Below, piece by piece: positions 52,656 to 62,994 of a stretch of DNA of 64,000 nt. The DNA is from Mucilaginibacter tundrae. Lineage in GTDB: Bacteria > Bacteroidota > Bacteroidia > Sphingobacteriales > Sphingobacteriaceae. Within the stretch, counting starts at the first letter, position 1. The number at the start of each line of letters is the position of its first letter. The notes beneath the pieces are model-generated. The model worked only from the letters and a program-made list of their open reading frames with translations. It did no database searches and was not told the DNA's origin. The translations under genes were made by a program, and so were the position numbers. Location: contig NZ_JACCBZ010000005.1 of the NCBI RefSeq assembly GCF_013408825.1, forward strand, positions 310,001 to 374,000, written 5' to 3'.

Positions 52656-54182
52656 ATGATAGTCAAAGAGATTAAGAAAGTCCTTAAACCAAAGTTTTAT
52701 TATTTGCTATTAATTTTGCCGTTAGTCATAAGTTCCGGCGATTGCTTTGCGCAAACCGGCAAAATAAGGTCGGGAGGAATTTATACGTTAAAGTCCAAAT
52801 GGAGTGGTAAGCTGTTAGATGTCAGTAATGCCTCCATAGACAATAATGCGAGCGTAGATTGCTGGACGGATACAAAATCCGATGCCGAAAGGTGGAAAGT
52901 GACCAGTATTGGTAACAATACATACATCCTAACAAATGTTGCAAGCGGGAAGCTTTTGCATATAAATGTGACGTCCACCGATTCGCCAAAAGTTGATCAG
53001 TATGGCGGTATCGTTAACAATGATGTTAAATGGAAAATCGAAAAAACCGAAAATAAATTATATCATTTGATATCGCTCGGCAACCCCGATTTTTCATTAA
53101 GTTTAAATAGCGGCGTGCAGGATGGCGCTAAAGTTAACTTGACCCGGTCTTCCGGCGGTGATGCGCAAAAATGGTATTTTCAGGAAGCAACACAGCACGC
53201 ATTTTCTAGCGCTTCAATAGCCGATAAATCATTTACCGCATGGTATACCAAATATGGGGTTGATACCGCCAAAGGCTTTTGGGACAAAGCGGAAATGATG
53301 GAAATAGTGCTTGATGCGCTTGAGGTTACCAAAGATGTTAAGTATGAAGCAATATTTAACACCATGTACAACAATTTCATAATACACAATAAAACCGATT
53401 GGATGTATAACAAGTACAACGACGATATTACCTGGGCGGTATTGGCTAGTGTACGCGGTTCCATACTAACCGGTAATAAAGCATATCTTGAAAAGGGGAG
53501 GGAGCAATTTGATAAAATGTACGCGCGTGCGTTTACCAATCTTTATGGCGGAGGATTAAATTGGTATGAAACACGAACATCAAAGAATGCTTGTATAAAC
53601 GGGCCTGCAATAGTAGCCTGTTGTTATCTGGCGCAAGCGACCGGAGATAAAACCTATTATGATAAGGCAATAGCGCTATATACATGGTCTAAATTGTATT
53701 TATTGAACGCAGCCACAGGAAAGGTAAATGATAACGTAGATCTGGACAAGCGATCGCAGAAACTAAGAGTTAGTGACTGGAGTTCAACTTACAACCAGGG
53801 AACCTATCTGGCCGCAGCAGTGATGCTTTACCAATATACCAAAGAAAGTAGTTATTTAGACGAGGCAAAAAAAATTGCCCGGTATACCAAAGACAATATG
53901 TATAACGGAGGAGTGATAAATAATGAAGATGGCGGCAATGACCTGCCAGGTTTCAAAGGCATCTTTGCGCGTTATGCCCGAATATATGCTATTGAAGGCA
54001 AACAAGATGACTTGAATGAGTGGCTGAAACTGAATGCGAAAGCGGCTTATAACAATCGAAATTCGGAAGGTATTATTCAAACGAAATGGGGAACCAGGAC
54101 AAGTGAAACTAAGCCCGGATCAGCCTTCGGCGCTTCAACTGCTGTCTCGCTCTTAATTAACAGCTTGGTTTTACAGCTTTAA
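52656..54182 (+). CDS. GH76 endo-alpha-1,6-mannanase with N-terminal ricin-type lectin domain
   Basis: After a signal peptide (ISSGDCFAQ; Cys could also make it a lipoprotein, though the lipobox is weak), residues 35-175 form a ricin-type beta-trefoil: GIYTLKSKWSGKLLDVSN, TNVASGKLLHI, NSGVQDGAKVNLTR with QKW near its end. From residue 185 a GH76 domain follows, with the adjacent catalytic Asp pair in YNDDITWAVLA and WYETRTSKNACINGPAIVAC. GH76 cuts alpha-1,6-mannan backbones; the lectin likely binds the same polysaccharide. It follows GH38 on the same strand. Confidence 0.9.
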   Translation: MIVKEIKKVLKPKFYYLLLILPLVISSGDCFAQTGKIRSGGIYTLKSKWSGKLLDVSNASIDNNASVDCWTDTKSDAERWKVTSIGNNTYILTNVASGKLLHINVTSTDSPKVDQYGGIVNNDVKWKIEKTENKLYHLISLGNPDFSLSLNSGVQDGAKVNLTRSSGGDAQKWYFQEATQHAFSSASIADKSFTAWYTKYGVDTAKGFWDKAEMMEIVLDALEVTKDVKYEAIFNTMYNNFIIHNKTDWMYNKYNDDITWAVLASVRGSILTGNKAYLEKGREQFDKMYARAFTNLYGGGLNWYETRTSKNACINGPAIVACCYLAQATGDKTYYDKAIALYTWSKLYLLNAATGKVNDNVDLDKRSQKLRVSDWSSTYNQGTYLAAAVMLYQYTKESSYLDEAKKIARYTKDNMYNGGVINNEDGGNDLPGFKGIFARYARIYAIEGKQDDLNEWLKLNAKAAYNNRNSEGIIQTKWGTRTSETKPGSAFGASTAVSLLINSLVLQL

Positions 54183-54271
54183 AAGCCGTATTAAAAGACA
54201 GGTTATTTGCCAAATACTGATTAACATCCGCTTTTGTACTGCGCTAAGTCGCGCAATGTTTTTATCTCCTA

Positions 54272-56716
54272 ATGAAAAAACTTTTATTTACAGCCGTGAG
54301 CTGTTTACTCACGACGTTTATTTTCGCCCAAAACGCACCTACTCCGACGCTTATTGTTAAAGGTATTGCAATAGATTCCCTGTCCCAGGAACCTCTTGGG
54401 TATGTAACCGTGGCCCTTCAGGATCCTAAAACCAAATTTCCGGTACGCAGCAACCTGACCAAGGACGACGGCAGTTTTGATTTAAAAGCTGCCGCCGGAA
54501 AGCATTATGAGCTTGTTTTGGTTTTTGTTGGATATAACAATCAGATCATCAGTTTGCCAAAGAAGAACGGTGTGATTGACATGGGCAAAATAAAGATGAA
54601 CTCATCCACACAGCGTCTGCATGACGTTATCATTACCGCCGTGAAGCCAGTGATCAATCAGGAAGTTGACCGCATCAGTTATAATGTACAGGCAGATCCG
54701 GAAGCCAAAGCGTTAACAGTTTTTGATATGTTGCGCAAAGTGCCCTTGATATCAATGGATGCTGATGATAACATTAAGCTTAAGGGTAACTCCAATTATA
54801 AAATATTGATTAACGGCAAACCATCCAGCCTGGTGGCCAACAGCCCGTCAGATGTATTTAAGGCAATGCCGGCTTCCAGCATTCAGCGTATCGAAATAAT
54901 TACCAACCCGCCTGCAAAATATGATGCGGAAGGTTTGGCAGGCATCATTAACATTATTACAGCCAAAAAAGTAGACAATGGCTATAACGGCAATATCAAT
55001 CTGGGCTATCGTACCCCGGCGGGCGGTGTTCGCGGCGGCGGTTTTTTTACAGTAAAGCAAGGTAAGCTGGGCGCTTCTGCTTATTTCGGTTCCGGGGGGT
55101 CAGATGTTCCGGCTACCATAAGTCGAAATGAGCGTATTACCGCAGGGGTTGATCCATCCGACCTTTCCCAAAACGGCTCTCAAAGCAGGAAGAATCGCTG
55201 GAACTGGTTGGGTACAGACCTGAGCTATGATATCGACTCCCTGCACCTGATCACAGCTAACTTAAATTATAACTTTGGACATTCAAGTTCCATGGCTACC
55301 CAATCATCATTTTCAAGGGATTTGATGAACGATAGTACGCTGCAGGCATTCGATTTGAACAATGTGGGCCGGTCGCATGGCGATGGCGGCGATGTGGGCA
55401 TTAACTATCAGCTAGGTTTTAAACGAAGCAAAGATCAATTGTTAACCCTCTCTTACAATTTTACCGTTAACAATAATTATCAGTATAATAAAATTAATAT
55501 AGATGACCGCATCAATTACCCAATGGCTGATTATTCCCAGCTAAATAAATGGTCGAGAAAGGAAAATACCTTTCAGGTCGATTATGTTCAACCACTGCAT
55601 AAGTTATCGATTGAAGGTGGTTTAAAGGCAATCTTACGTAATTATACCAGTGAGTCGGATTACGACACGTTGGATGTTAAAACGAATCAATACCAACTCT
55701 CGCCAGAACTTTCTAACGATTTTAATTATAAGCAGGATATTTTAGGCGCTTATAACTCTTATTCATTGAATGCAAATAACTGGTCTTTTAAAGTGGGTGC
55801 ACGTTTAGAGGAAACAATTGTCGACGCTGATTTTATTTCGACCTCATCCGTGGTGGATCGGAACTATTTAAACGTAGTGCCATCTATTTCCATCAACCGC
55901 AAGTTTGCCGATATGAGCAGCCTCAATTTCGGCTTTACGCAGCGCATCGCAAGGCCCGACATCTCCAATTTGAACCCCTTTGTCGACCGCTCAAATCCTG
56001 ATTTTATATCAACAGGTAATCCAAGCCTGCGCCCGGTGGTAAGCAATAACCTGCAAGTGAATTACAACCTGTTTAAAAAGGTAATATTTAATTTTGGCCT
56101 CAATTACATGTTCGATAATAACAACATATTACAAGTGTCATCCTATAATCCGTTAACGGACGTTACCAGCACTGTTTACGAAAATATCGGTAAGGACCGG
56201 AACGTGGGTGCAAACTTTTATCTTAATTATCCTATTACACCAAACCTTAATTTTAATCTGAACGGCAGCTTAAACTACCTGTTTATACAGGGCATGGTAG
56301 ATACTACCCTAACTAAGAATCACGGTTTCCAGGGTAATGCCTTTAGCAACCTGTCCTACAGGTTTAATCCGGGTTGGCGGGTAAGTTTAAATTACGGTTA
56401 TACCAGCCGCTATCTTACTTTACAAGGAAACAGCAATTCATTTAGTTTTTACTCATTTAACATGAGCAAGGAGATCGTAAAGAACAAACTGACATTTTCG
56501 GCCGGTGTGAATAATCCGTTTACCAAATTCAGGAATTTTGTGAGCGAAACCAGTGGCGATAATTTTACACAAACCAACTTTTCACAAAGTTATTTCCGCA
56601 ACTTTAACTTTACTTTAAATTACCGCTTTGGGCAACTGACCAGTGACGTTAAAAAGAATAAACGCAATATTGATAATGACGATGTTTCCAAAAGTAGCAC
56701 AAGCGGAAACCAATAA
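54272..56716 (+). CDS. TonB-dependent outer-membrane receptor (CarboxypepD_reg plus barrel)
   Basis: The 814-residue protein has a signal peptide (TTFIFAQ). Next comes a CarboxypepD_reg-like domain (KGIAIDSLSQEPLGYVTVAL, SNLTKDDGSFDLKAAAGKHY), a plug with ILINGKPSSLV and IQRIEIITNPPAKYDAEGLA, and a large beta-barrel of the OMP_b-brl_3 type ending in FNFTLNYRFGQL. No SusD-like partner is near, so it is a SusC-independent uptake receptor rather than a SusC. It ends the mannan locus, 90 bp after GH76. The imported ligand is inferred from context. Confidence 0.85.
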   Translation: MKKLLFTAVSCLLTTFIFAQNAPTPTLIVKGIAIDSLSQEPLGYVTVALQDPKTKFPVRSNLTKDDGSFDLKAAAGKHYELVLVFVGYNNQIISLPKKNGVIDMGKIKMNSSTQRLHDVIITAVKPVINQEVDRISYNVQADPEAKALTVFDMLRKVPLISMDADDNIKLKGNSNYKILINGKPSSLVANSPSDVFKAMPASSIQRIEIITNPPAKYDAEGLAGIINIITAKKVDNGYNGNINLGYRTPAGGVRGGGFFTVKQGKLGASAYFGSGGSDVPATISRNERITAGVDPSDLSQNGSQSRKNRWNWLGTDLSYDIDSLHLITANLNYNFGHSSSMATQSSFSRDLMNDSTLQAFDLNNVGRSHGDGGDVGINYQLGFKRSKDQLLTLSYNFTVNNNYQYNKINIDDRINYPMADYSQLNKWSRKENTFQVDYVQPLHKLSIEGGLKAILRNYTSESDYDTLDVKTNQYQLSPELSNDFNYKQDILGAYNSYSLNANNWSFKVGARLEETIVDADFISTSSVVDRNYLNVVPSISINRKFADMSSLNFGFTQRIARPDISNLNPFVDRSNPDFISTGNPSLRPVVSNNLQVNYNLFKKVIFNFGLNYMFDNNNILQVSSYNPLTDVTSTVYENIGKDRNVGANFYLNYPITPNLNFNLNGSLNYLFIQGMVDTTLTKNHGFQGNAFSNLSYRFNPGWRVSLNYGYTSRYLTLQGNSNSFSFYSFNMSKEIVKNKLTFSAGVNNPFTKFRNFVSETSGDNFTQTNFSQSYFRNFNFTLNYRFGQLTSDVKKNKRNIDNDDVSKSSTSGNQ

Positions 56717-57055
56717 ATTTGAATTACGAAAGATATGGGGCAATAGACTATCGATGAGCTGCTAATAGTAATAAAGCATTCGATAACTTGCTTAGAGAAT
56801 TATATTGTAATTATAAATCAACTAATGCCAACAAACCTGCTCTATTTAGAAAAGAATACGCTTGATTTATTGCCTGTTCGTCGGCATCCCGATTTATCAG
56901 GATAATATTTGGTGAATTGCACATTGATCAGCTTCGGAATCAGCCGCCTTGGATAACTTAATTGACGAGGAGCTAGAAACTGATATTTTTGCGACCGGAG
57001 TCCAGCCGGACGGCCAATAATCACTAAATCGGACAATTGCTATAAACCACCGTTA
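56717..57055. other. intergenic region between convergent TonB receptor and GH3 genes
   Basis: No supported gene. A 64-codon minus-strand frame (56842-57036) has no credible features and is judged chance. Terminators for the two converging genes should lie here, but no strong hairpin was identified. Confidence 0.4.
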
Positions 57056-59392
57056 CTATTTAGTAACTGGTGGTTTATATTCTTCAATGGCTACTTGAGG
57101 TTGTAATACCGCGCGATCAGTTTCAATTACAACATTCTTTGATAAGTTAAATGTTCCTGATTGCCGGATATCGCGTGATGACACGCCTAATTTGACTAGG
57201 TATCGGCCTGAGTCACTTATCCATTGAGATTTGTCGGTATGATAGGAAGCCAGGTCAGCCGCCGTGATGCGGAATGTAAACTTTTGAAATTCGCCAGGTT
57301 GCAGTAACCTTGTTTTATCGAACGCCTTCAGTTCCTGAATGGGCTTGTCAATTGACCCGGTAGGTGCGCTGATATAAAGCTCTACAACCTCTTTTCCGGC
57401 AACCTTACCGGTATTTTTAACTGTCGCGGTTATTATCAAAGAGTTAGTAAGGGTTTTGGCGCTAAGTTTTAAATCGGAAACTGAAAAATCAGTGTAAGAT
57501 AAACCATAACCAAATTCATACAAAGGTTTCACATTAAAACTGTCATAATAACGGTAACCAACATAAATTCCTTCCTGATAAATAACCTGGTCAGGCTTTT
57601 CCGTCGGTGTACCAGGAAAATTTTTCGCTGAAGGCGCATCAGCGTAATCTGCAGGAAACGTATCAGGTAACTTACCTGATGGATTAACCTTGCCGCTTAA
57701 AATATCGGCAATGGCATAACCTGCTTCCTGTCCGGGTTGCCAGGCCAGCAAAATGGCGTCAACATCATCCTTCCACTGGCTTACGTCAACAACGCCACCT
57801 ATATTCAGCACTACAACAACCTTTTTGTGTCCGGCGTGAAATCGCGTTGCAATTTTCTTGATCTGTTGTATTTCATTTACCGTTAGGTCGTAATTACCGT
57901 CCAGTTTACGATCTTCTCCCTCGCCGGCATTGCGGCCGATCGTTATCAGCGCCAGGTCGCTGTTTGCGGCGCTTTCATCAATGTCGTTGTCGGCTACCAC
58001 CATTTCCGGTAGTATGGCAGGCGGCCTTACTCCGGTAATACCAGGTAGCATAAGGTCTCTATTATTCCTGAAATATTCAGCATAAATGTGGGATAGCTTC
58101 GAATCAATCTGGTAACCGGCATCAAGTAAGCCTTTATCGCCGGATATAACATACGCTTTATTTACATCACCGCTACCATAACCGCCCGCGATCGGGTTAT
58201 AAAATGAATCGCCGAATGCCGCAACAGTTTTTACGGATTTTGCAAAAGGCAGCGTGTGTGCATTGTTTTTTAATAAAACCATCCCTTCAGTTGCCGCCTC
58301 CCTGGCAATTTGCGCATGGGCTTTTAAATCCGGTTTATTGCTGTATTTGTAATTTTTAAAAGCGGGAGATTTTAGTATAATGTTGAGCATGTGCTCCACA
58401 TTTATGTCCAGTACTTTTTCGCTCAAGGAATTGTTTTTCACCGCTTCAATCAATGCCTGTACCTGATTTGGCCTTCCTGGCATAAGCAGGTCATTGCCAG
58501 CCTTCATTTGCGCGATCCAGTCACGGCCGCCAAACCAATCCGTCATTACAAAACCCTCATATTTCCACTCATCACGTAAAACCGTTGTTAATAGATCACG
58601 TCGTTCAGAAGTATAAACTCCGTTAACTTGGTTATAAGATGACATTACGGTCCATGGATTTGATTCAGTAATAGCTATACGAAAATTTTTCAAATAAATC
58701 TCCCGTAACGCCCTTTCGCTTACGATGACATTTATACTTCCCCTGCTTGTTTCCTGATTATTGGCAATAAAATGCTTGACCGATGTGCCTACGCCGTTCG
58801 ATTGTATACCATTGATCATAGCTGCTGCCATTTTACCAGCGACCACGGGGTCTTCTGAATAATATTCGAAGTTGCGCCCGTTTAACGGATTGCGGTGGAT
58901 GTTTATACCAGGGGCCAGCAAAATATCTACACTATATTCTTTTACTTCGTTACCCATAGCCTTGCCCACTTTGGTAACCAGCCCGGTATTCCAGGTTGAT
59001 GCCAATAAAGAGCCTACAGGGAAACCAGTAGCATAATAGGTATTTAATGTATCTCCCTTACGTGTTGCTGCTATCCTTATTCCTGCCGGACCATCGGCAA
59101 ATACCATCGAAGGGATGCCTAACCGGGGTATGGCAGCCGTGTTGCCAGCCGCACCGGACACTTTTATTTCCGTTTGACCTATCGCCGTGCCGTCGGACAT
59201 TTTACGCTGTGATTTTTTGCTTTCTGCCCCAACCAACAGCGTCGCTTTCTCTTCGACGGTCATGGCTGCGATCACTTCCTTCACCGTGTTATGGCCCAAT
59301 TGTGGCAGGGGTTTTAAATTGGTTTGTGCCTTAAGTGACAAACTGTAACTTCCCAGTAGAAAAAGCAGTAATATACGCAGCGGTATTTTCAT
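57056..59392 (-). CDS. GH3 beta-glycosidase, exported
   Basis: The signal peptide LLLFLLGSYSLSLKAQ is followed by the GH3 barrel domain with GIRIAATRKGDTLNTYYATG, LLAPGINIHRNPLNGRNFEY, SVKHFIANNQETSR and the nucleophile Asp in YEGFVMTDWFGG. The alpha/beta sandwich follows (FADSFYNPIAGGYGSGDVNK-type region, GRNAGEGEDRKL), then a fibronectin-type C-terminus (VELYISAPTGSI). Length 778 is standard. It cleaves beta-linked glucose or xylose termini. A 22-bp palindrome lies 46 bp upstream of its start. Confidence 0.93.
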   Translation of the reverse strand: MKIPLRILLLFLLGSYSLSLKAQTNLKPLPQLGHNTVKEVIAAMTVEEKATLLVGAESKKSQRKMSDGTAIGQTEIKVSGAAGNTAAIPRLGIPSMVFADGPAGIRIAATRKGDTLNTYYATGFPVGSLLASTWNTGLVTKVGKAMGNEVKEYSVDILLAPGINIHRNPLNGRNFEYYSEDPVVAGKMAAAMINGIQSNGVGTSVKHFIANNQETSRGSINVIVSERALREIYLKNFRIAITESNPWTVMSSYNQVNGVYTSERRDLLTTVLRDEWKYEGFVMTDWFGGRDWIAQMKAGNDLLMPGRPNQVQALIEAVKNNSLSEKVLDINVEHMLNIILKSPAFKNYKYSNKPDLKAHAQIAREAATEGMVLLKNNAHTLPFAKSVKTVAAFGDSFYNPIAGGYGSGDVNKAYVISGDKGLLDAGYQIDSKLSHIYAEYFRNNRDLMLPGITGVRPPAILPEMVVADNDIDESAANSDLALITIGRNAGEGEDRKLDGNYDLTVNEIQQIKKIATRFHAGHKKVVVVLNIGGVVDVSQWKDDVDAILLAWQPGQEAGYAIADILSGKVNPSGKLPDTFPADYADAPSAKNFPGTPTEKPDQVIYQEGIYVGYRYYDSFNVKPLYEFGYGLSYTDFSVSDLKLSAKTLTNSLIITATVKNTGKVAGKEVVELYISAPTGSIDKPIQELKAFDKTRLLQPGEFQKFTFRITAADLASYHTDKSQWISDSGRYLVKLGVSSRDIRQSGTFNLSKNVVIETDRAVLQPQVAIEEYKPPVTK

Positions 59393-59438
59393 TGAATTTA
59401 ATAAGATATGACATATTGTAAACGACTAAGACATCAAT

Positions 59439-59460
59439 TGGTATATGCATGCATATGCCA
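59439..59460. promoter_or_regulatory. 22-bp palindromic operator upstream of the GH3 gene
   Basis: The arms TGGTATATGCA and TGCATATGCCA meet in the middle and pair at all but one symmetric position; the 14-bp core ATATGCATGCATAT is perfect. It lies 46 bp upstream of the GH3 start and just downstream of the GH43 stop. A dimeric repressor site is the simplest reading. Confidence 0.5.
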
Positions 59461-59479
59461 GTATAGTTTGGTCTTCCTG

Positions 59480-61180
59480 TTATTGAGCATCTCCTCTGGT
59501 TACCCCATTTTCACCAAATGAATCAATAGCATACCAATACTTTTGGTCTTTGTTCAAGCTTCGGATGGTTACAGTAGTATCACCATACACCTGGTAAACC
59601 CGGTTCAAATTGTCTTTCAACACACCAAACCTAATGTTATAGCCCGTGGCACCGGCAGATTTTTTCCAGCGAAGGGTAACATTGCGCGTGTCGGCCACGT
59701 CACGCATTGCTTCAAAGCGAATGACCTTTGCCGGCTTTTTGCTATTGCCAGTACCGAAAACCCGGAAGCCGGAAATAGCAAATGTCCCATCCGGTACCCG
59801 ATAATTGGTCACTTTCAAATAACGCGCTTTAACCGGTATTTTAAAGGCATGATACTGATGGGTCAGGTCTTCCTCATTATTAGTCTTGTCAATCAGCGTT
59901 TTCCAGTTCTTCTTATTCGTTGAATATTCCAATAAGTATTGCTGTGCTTTTATGCCGTCACGCCCAAAAAGGTGGGTATTGTTTTCGGCAAAATTGATTT
60001 GAACAGCCTTAACCGTTGCCTGTTCACCCAGGTCAACACATAACCACTCGCCTTTATTGCCTGTTTTAGCACTCCAATAATCTCTGATTTCTTCATCAAA
60101 GGCCATTGATACAGGATGATCGGCTAAACTGGACGAAGCCGTAGCGGCTTTCTTGTAGGATAATAGCATCCAACCCGGAAAAAGTTCGCTCACTTCTTTT
60201 ATTTTATGATCCGGCATCACCATCGGATAATCACCAAATTCAGTGTGGGCTATCATTTGACCCTCTTTATCAAAAGTAACCGGAAATAAACCCAGCCTTC
60301 TTTCGAAAATATCTTTAACAGAAATAGTCATTGTTGAGATATGCCAATAATTCCCATACTTGTCTTGAAAAGTTGCACTATGGCCTGCACCATTAATAAA
60401 CCCCTCTGGCTTGGCTGAAAACGGATTGTTGGCGGCATAGATAAAAGGGCCCAAAGGCTTATCAGAAACATAATAACCATCGGCATAGCTTTTATATTGG
60501 GTGCCTGGTGCAGAGAACTGATAATAGTATTTCCCGTCGTGTTTTGTCATCCAGGGGGCTTCAGTCCACGGGCTTTCCGTGCTTCTATTATAATCACCAG
60601 GTCTTTCCCATCCGTATATTAAAGGCTCGCCTTTAAAGCAATCTACGGGAGTACCAATAGGGTTAAGTTTGTTATTTACATCCAGTTCAACTGCCGATAG
60701 AAACGCATTGTTGGTACAACCCATATACAGGTATACCTTGCCGTCGGTGTCCTGAAATATATCGGGGTCACCTACCGCTAGCGGGAAGGAATCATTGTAT
60801 ACATCCCATTTTCCACTAATAGGGTCGTCGCTTTTGTAAATTGTATGACTGGCCATCGGCAAATAATACAAGACCCCATTTATTACAGTTACGGCAGGTG
60901 CATCTTTTTCGAACGGTAGATCTTTAGTCGTTACGAACGTCCAATGCAGCAAGTCTTTGGAATGCCAGTAACCACCGGATGCTGTTGCAAATAAGTAATA
61001 ATTGTCTTTAAATAAGACGATCACCGGATCTGCTGCTGTACGCCTGGATGGTTTGGTCAACTGAAACCGATAGCTAATATTGAGCGGGTTGCAAAATGTT
61101 TGCTGGCCTTCAGCCGTAGGTGACCATAATAAGTTTAAAAAAAATAAAAGCGCGAAAGTCCCTGTAGGAATATATTTCAT
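59480..61180 (-). CDS. GH43-like glycoside hydrolase with C-terminal F5/8C and fibronectin-like domains
   Basis: The signal peptide ends in TAEGQ. The five-bladed propeller shows the family's acidic triad regions: AADPVIVLFKDNYYLFATAS, LAVGDPDIFQDTDGKVYLYM, and WTEAPWMTKHDGKYYYQFSA. From about residue 345 a discoidin-like carbohydrate-binding domain follows (AFDEEIRDYWSAKTGNKGEW, VDLGEQATVKAVQINF), then a fibronectin-III-like end (VTLRWKKSAGATGYNIRFG). Likely an arabinan/xylan-type exo-enzyme. 87 bp separate it from GH3 on the same strand, so the two are probably co-expressed. Confidence 0.88.
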   Translation of the reverse strand: MKYIPTGTFALLFFLNLLWSPTAEGQQTFCNPLNISYRFQLTKPSRRTAADPVIVLFKDNYYLFATASGGYWHSKDLLHWTFVTTKDLPFEKDAPAVTVINGVLYYLPMASHTIYKSDDPISGKWDVYNDSFPLAVGDPDIFQDTDGKVYLYMGCTNNAFLSAVELDVNNKLNPIGTPVDCFKGEPLIYGWERPGDYNRSTESPWTEAPWMTKHDGKYYYQFSAPGTQYKSYADGYYVSDKPLGPFIYAANNPFSAKPEGFINGAGHSATFQDKYGNYWHISTMTISVKDIFERRLGLFPVTFDKEGQMIAHTEFGDYPMVMPDHKIKEVSELFPGWMLLSYKKAATASSSLADHPVSMAFDEEIRDYWSAKTGNKGEWLCVDLGEQATVKAVQINFAENNTHLFGRDGIKAQQYLLEYSTNKKNWKTLIDKTNNEEDLTHQYHAFKIPVKARYLKVTNYRVPDGTFAISGFRVFGTGNSKKPAKVIRFEAMRDVADTRNVTLRWKKSAGATGYNIRFGVLKDNLNRVYQVYGDTTVTIRSLNKDQKYWYAIDSFGENGVTRGDAQ

Positions 61181-61560
61181 ATGTATGCTTTTGGATTAAA
61201 ATTGATAGCTGACGAAGGTATTCAAAATGCCGTTTGATGATTTTGCAAATCGTCCATATTTTTTGACTGTTTGTACATAGTATCTCAGGACTAAGATTTA
61301 AAATTAAGAACCGTCACAAAGCAACTCTTTAGCCAATGTGCCCGGTAAAAGGGATTTGTTCATTTGTGGCAAAACAGCGATAAGAGTCAATGTCAGCGGC
61401 ATACCCTGCCTAATAGCCCTTTTTGATGAATATATGCACAATGGGGAAAAAAATATGTACGATTGGAATCACTGGAAATAGTCAATTGACGGTTCTTTGT
61501 AATTAGAGTCTAATGCTGATGAGACTTAAAAATCCTCCCACTATTTGCGCAAAATATGAT
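61181..61560. other. divergent promoter region between GH43 and the acetylesterase
   Basis: 380 bp with no credible gene; promoters for both neighbours must lie here. A TTGACTGTTTGTACA-like stretch near 61262-61280 is noted without interpretation. The ATG at 61513 in this region belongs to an unlikely upstream extension of the esterase. Confidence 0.4.
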
Positions 61561-62994
61561 ATGAAGACAATTCTTTGTTTAATTACCCTTACGATTAGCC
61601 TCTCAGCAAACGCAATAACGCCAATTACAAGGAAGAAATTGGGTATATCCCAGCTATTTTCCGACCATATGGTACTTCAGCAAAAAACGAAAGTGAACAT
61701 TTGGGGCTGGTCGCCGGCCGGGCAAACGGTAATCGTCGCAGCCAGTTGGGGTAAAAAGGCTACAATTGTTGCCAATGCGGATGGTAAATGGAAAGTAAAA
61801 TTAATAACTCCAGCCGCAGGCGGTCCTTACACCATTGTTATCAAAACCAAAGTCAGTGAAATAAATATAAAGGATGTACTAATTGGCGAGGTCTGGCTAG
61901 CATCCGGTCAATCTAATATGGATATACCTTTAAAAGGCTGGCCACCTGGCGATACAATATTTAACTCAGCTCTGGAAATAAGAAATGCTAATTATCCTGT
62001 CATAAGGTTCATGAAAGTGCCTTTCGGGATCTCAGCAACGCCGCAGGATTCTACAGGTGGAAAATGGGTAACTACTACACCGGAAACTGCCGGTAATTTT
62101 AGCGCCACTGCCTATTTTTATGCGAGAGCGCTTTATCAAAAGCTTAAAGTACCAATAGGTATTATCCAGTCGTCCATAGGTGGTACACCGGCCGAGGCCT
62201 GGACAAGTAAAGGTTACCTTACAAAAATTGGAGATTTTAATGAAACGATGAAAGAACAGGATACCGCCCGACAGCATTCAGCTAAGCTAAACAGCAATTC
62301 CCCGACCGTTCTTTTTAATGCGATGATCAACCCCCTTATTCCTTATACGATTAAAGGGGTAATATGGTATCAGGGAGAATCAAATGTTGGTAGAGCGGAA
62401 CAATACAAAAAACTTTTTCCGATTATGATAGCAGATTGGAGAAACCAATGGGGTTATGAATTGCCTTTTTATTACGTGCAGATAGCACCATTCCTTTATA
62501 GCGCCCCGGATCAGCGAGAGCAATCACAAAAATTACGGGACGCTCAGCGATATGCGCTTAAGTTACCCAAAACCGGAATGGTGACCACCTTAGATATTGG
62601 TTACCTTAAAACGGCACATCCTCCTTATAAGCAGGAAGTGGGTAACCGTTTGGCAAGATTCGCGCTTAAAAATGAATATGGTATGAATCAGGTCGCATCA
62701 GGGCCTTTGTATAAGAAAACGAGGGTTTCAGGTAATAAGCTAATAGTTGAATTTGAATCTGTCGGAAGCGGGCTAAAAGCATCACCAAAAGGGCTTGATA
62801 ACTTTGAGATTGCCGGAGCTGATAAAATTTATGTGAAGGCTAAAGCTGAGATTGTAGGTGATAAATTGGTAGTGACCAGCCCGCAAATAGCCAATCCAGT
62901 TTATGTAAGGTATGCCTGGAGTGATGGCAGCAATGCCAGTTTATTTAATGAAGAAGGGCTGCCGGCGGCAACATTTACCTCGGAAGAAGATTGA
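61561..62994 (+). CDS. sialate-O-acetylesterase-like carbohydrate esterase, exported
   Basis: The ATG at 61561 (MKTILCLITLTISLSANA) is chosen because it opens directly with the signal peptide; a start at 61513 would add 16 hydrophilic residues. The family signature is clear: LFSDHMVLQQKTKVNIWGW, the nucleophile serine in EVWLASGQSNMDIPL, VIWYQGESNVGRAEQYKKLF, and AHPPYKQEVGNRLA with the catalytic His. The enzyme of 477 residues removes acetyl groups from hemicellulose-type sugars. It is divergent from the GH43 gene and faces the AraC-type regulator. Confidence 0.87.
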   Translation: MKTILCLITLTISLSANAITPITRKKLGISQLFSDHMVLQQKTKVNIWGWSPAGQTVIVAASWGKKATIVANADGKWKVKLITPAAGGPYTIVIKTKVSEINIKDVLIGEVWLASGQSNMDIPLKGWPPGDTIFNSALEIRNANYPVIRFMKVPFGISATPQDSTGGKWVTTTPETAGNFSATAYFYARALYQKLKVPIGIIQSSIGGTPAEAWTSKGYLTKIGDFNETMKEQDTARQHSAKLNSNSPTVLFNAMINPLIPYTIKGVIWYQGESNVGRAEQYKKLFPIMIADWRNQWGYELPFYYVQIAPFLYSAPDQREQSQKLRDAQRYALKLPKTGMVTTLDIGYLKTAHPPYKQEVGNRLARFALKNEYGMNQVASGPLYKKTRVSGNKLIVEFESVGSGLKASPKGLDNFEIAGADKIYVKAKAEIVGDKLVVTSPQIANPVYVRYAWSDGSNASLFNEEGLPAATFTSEED

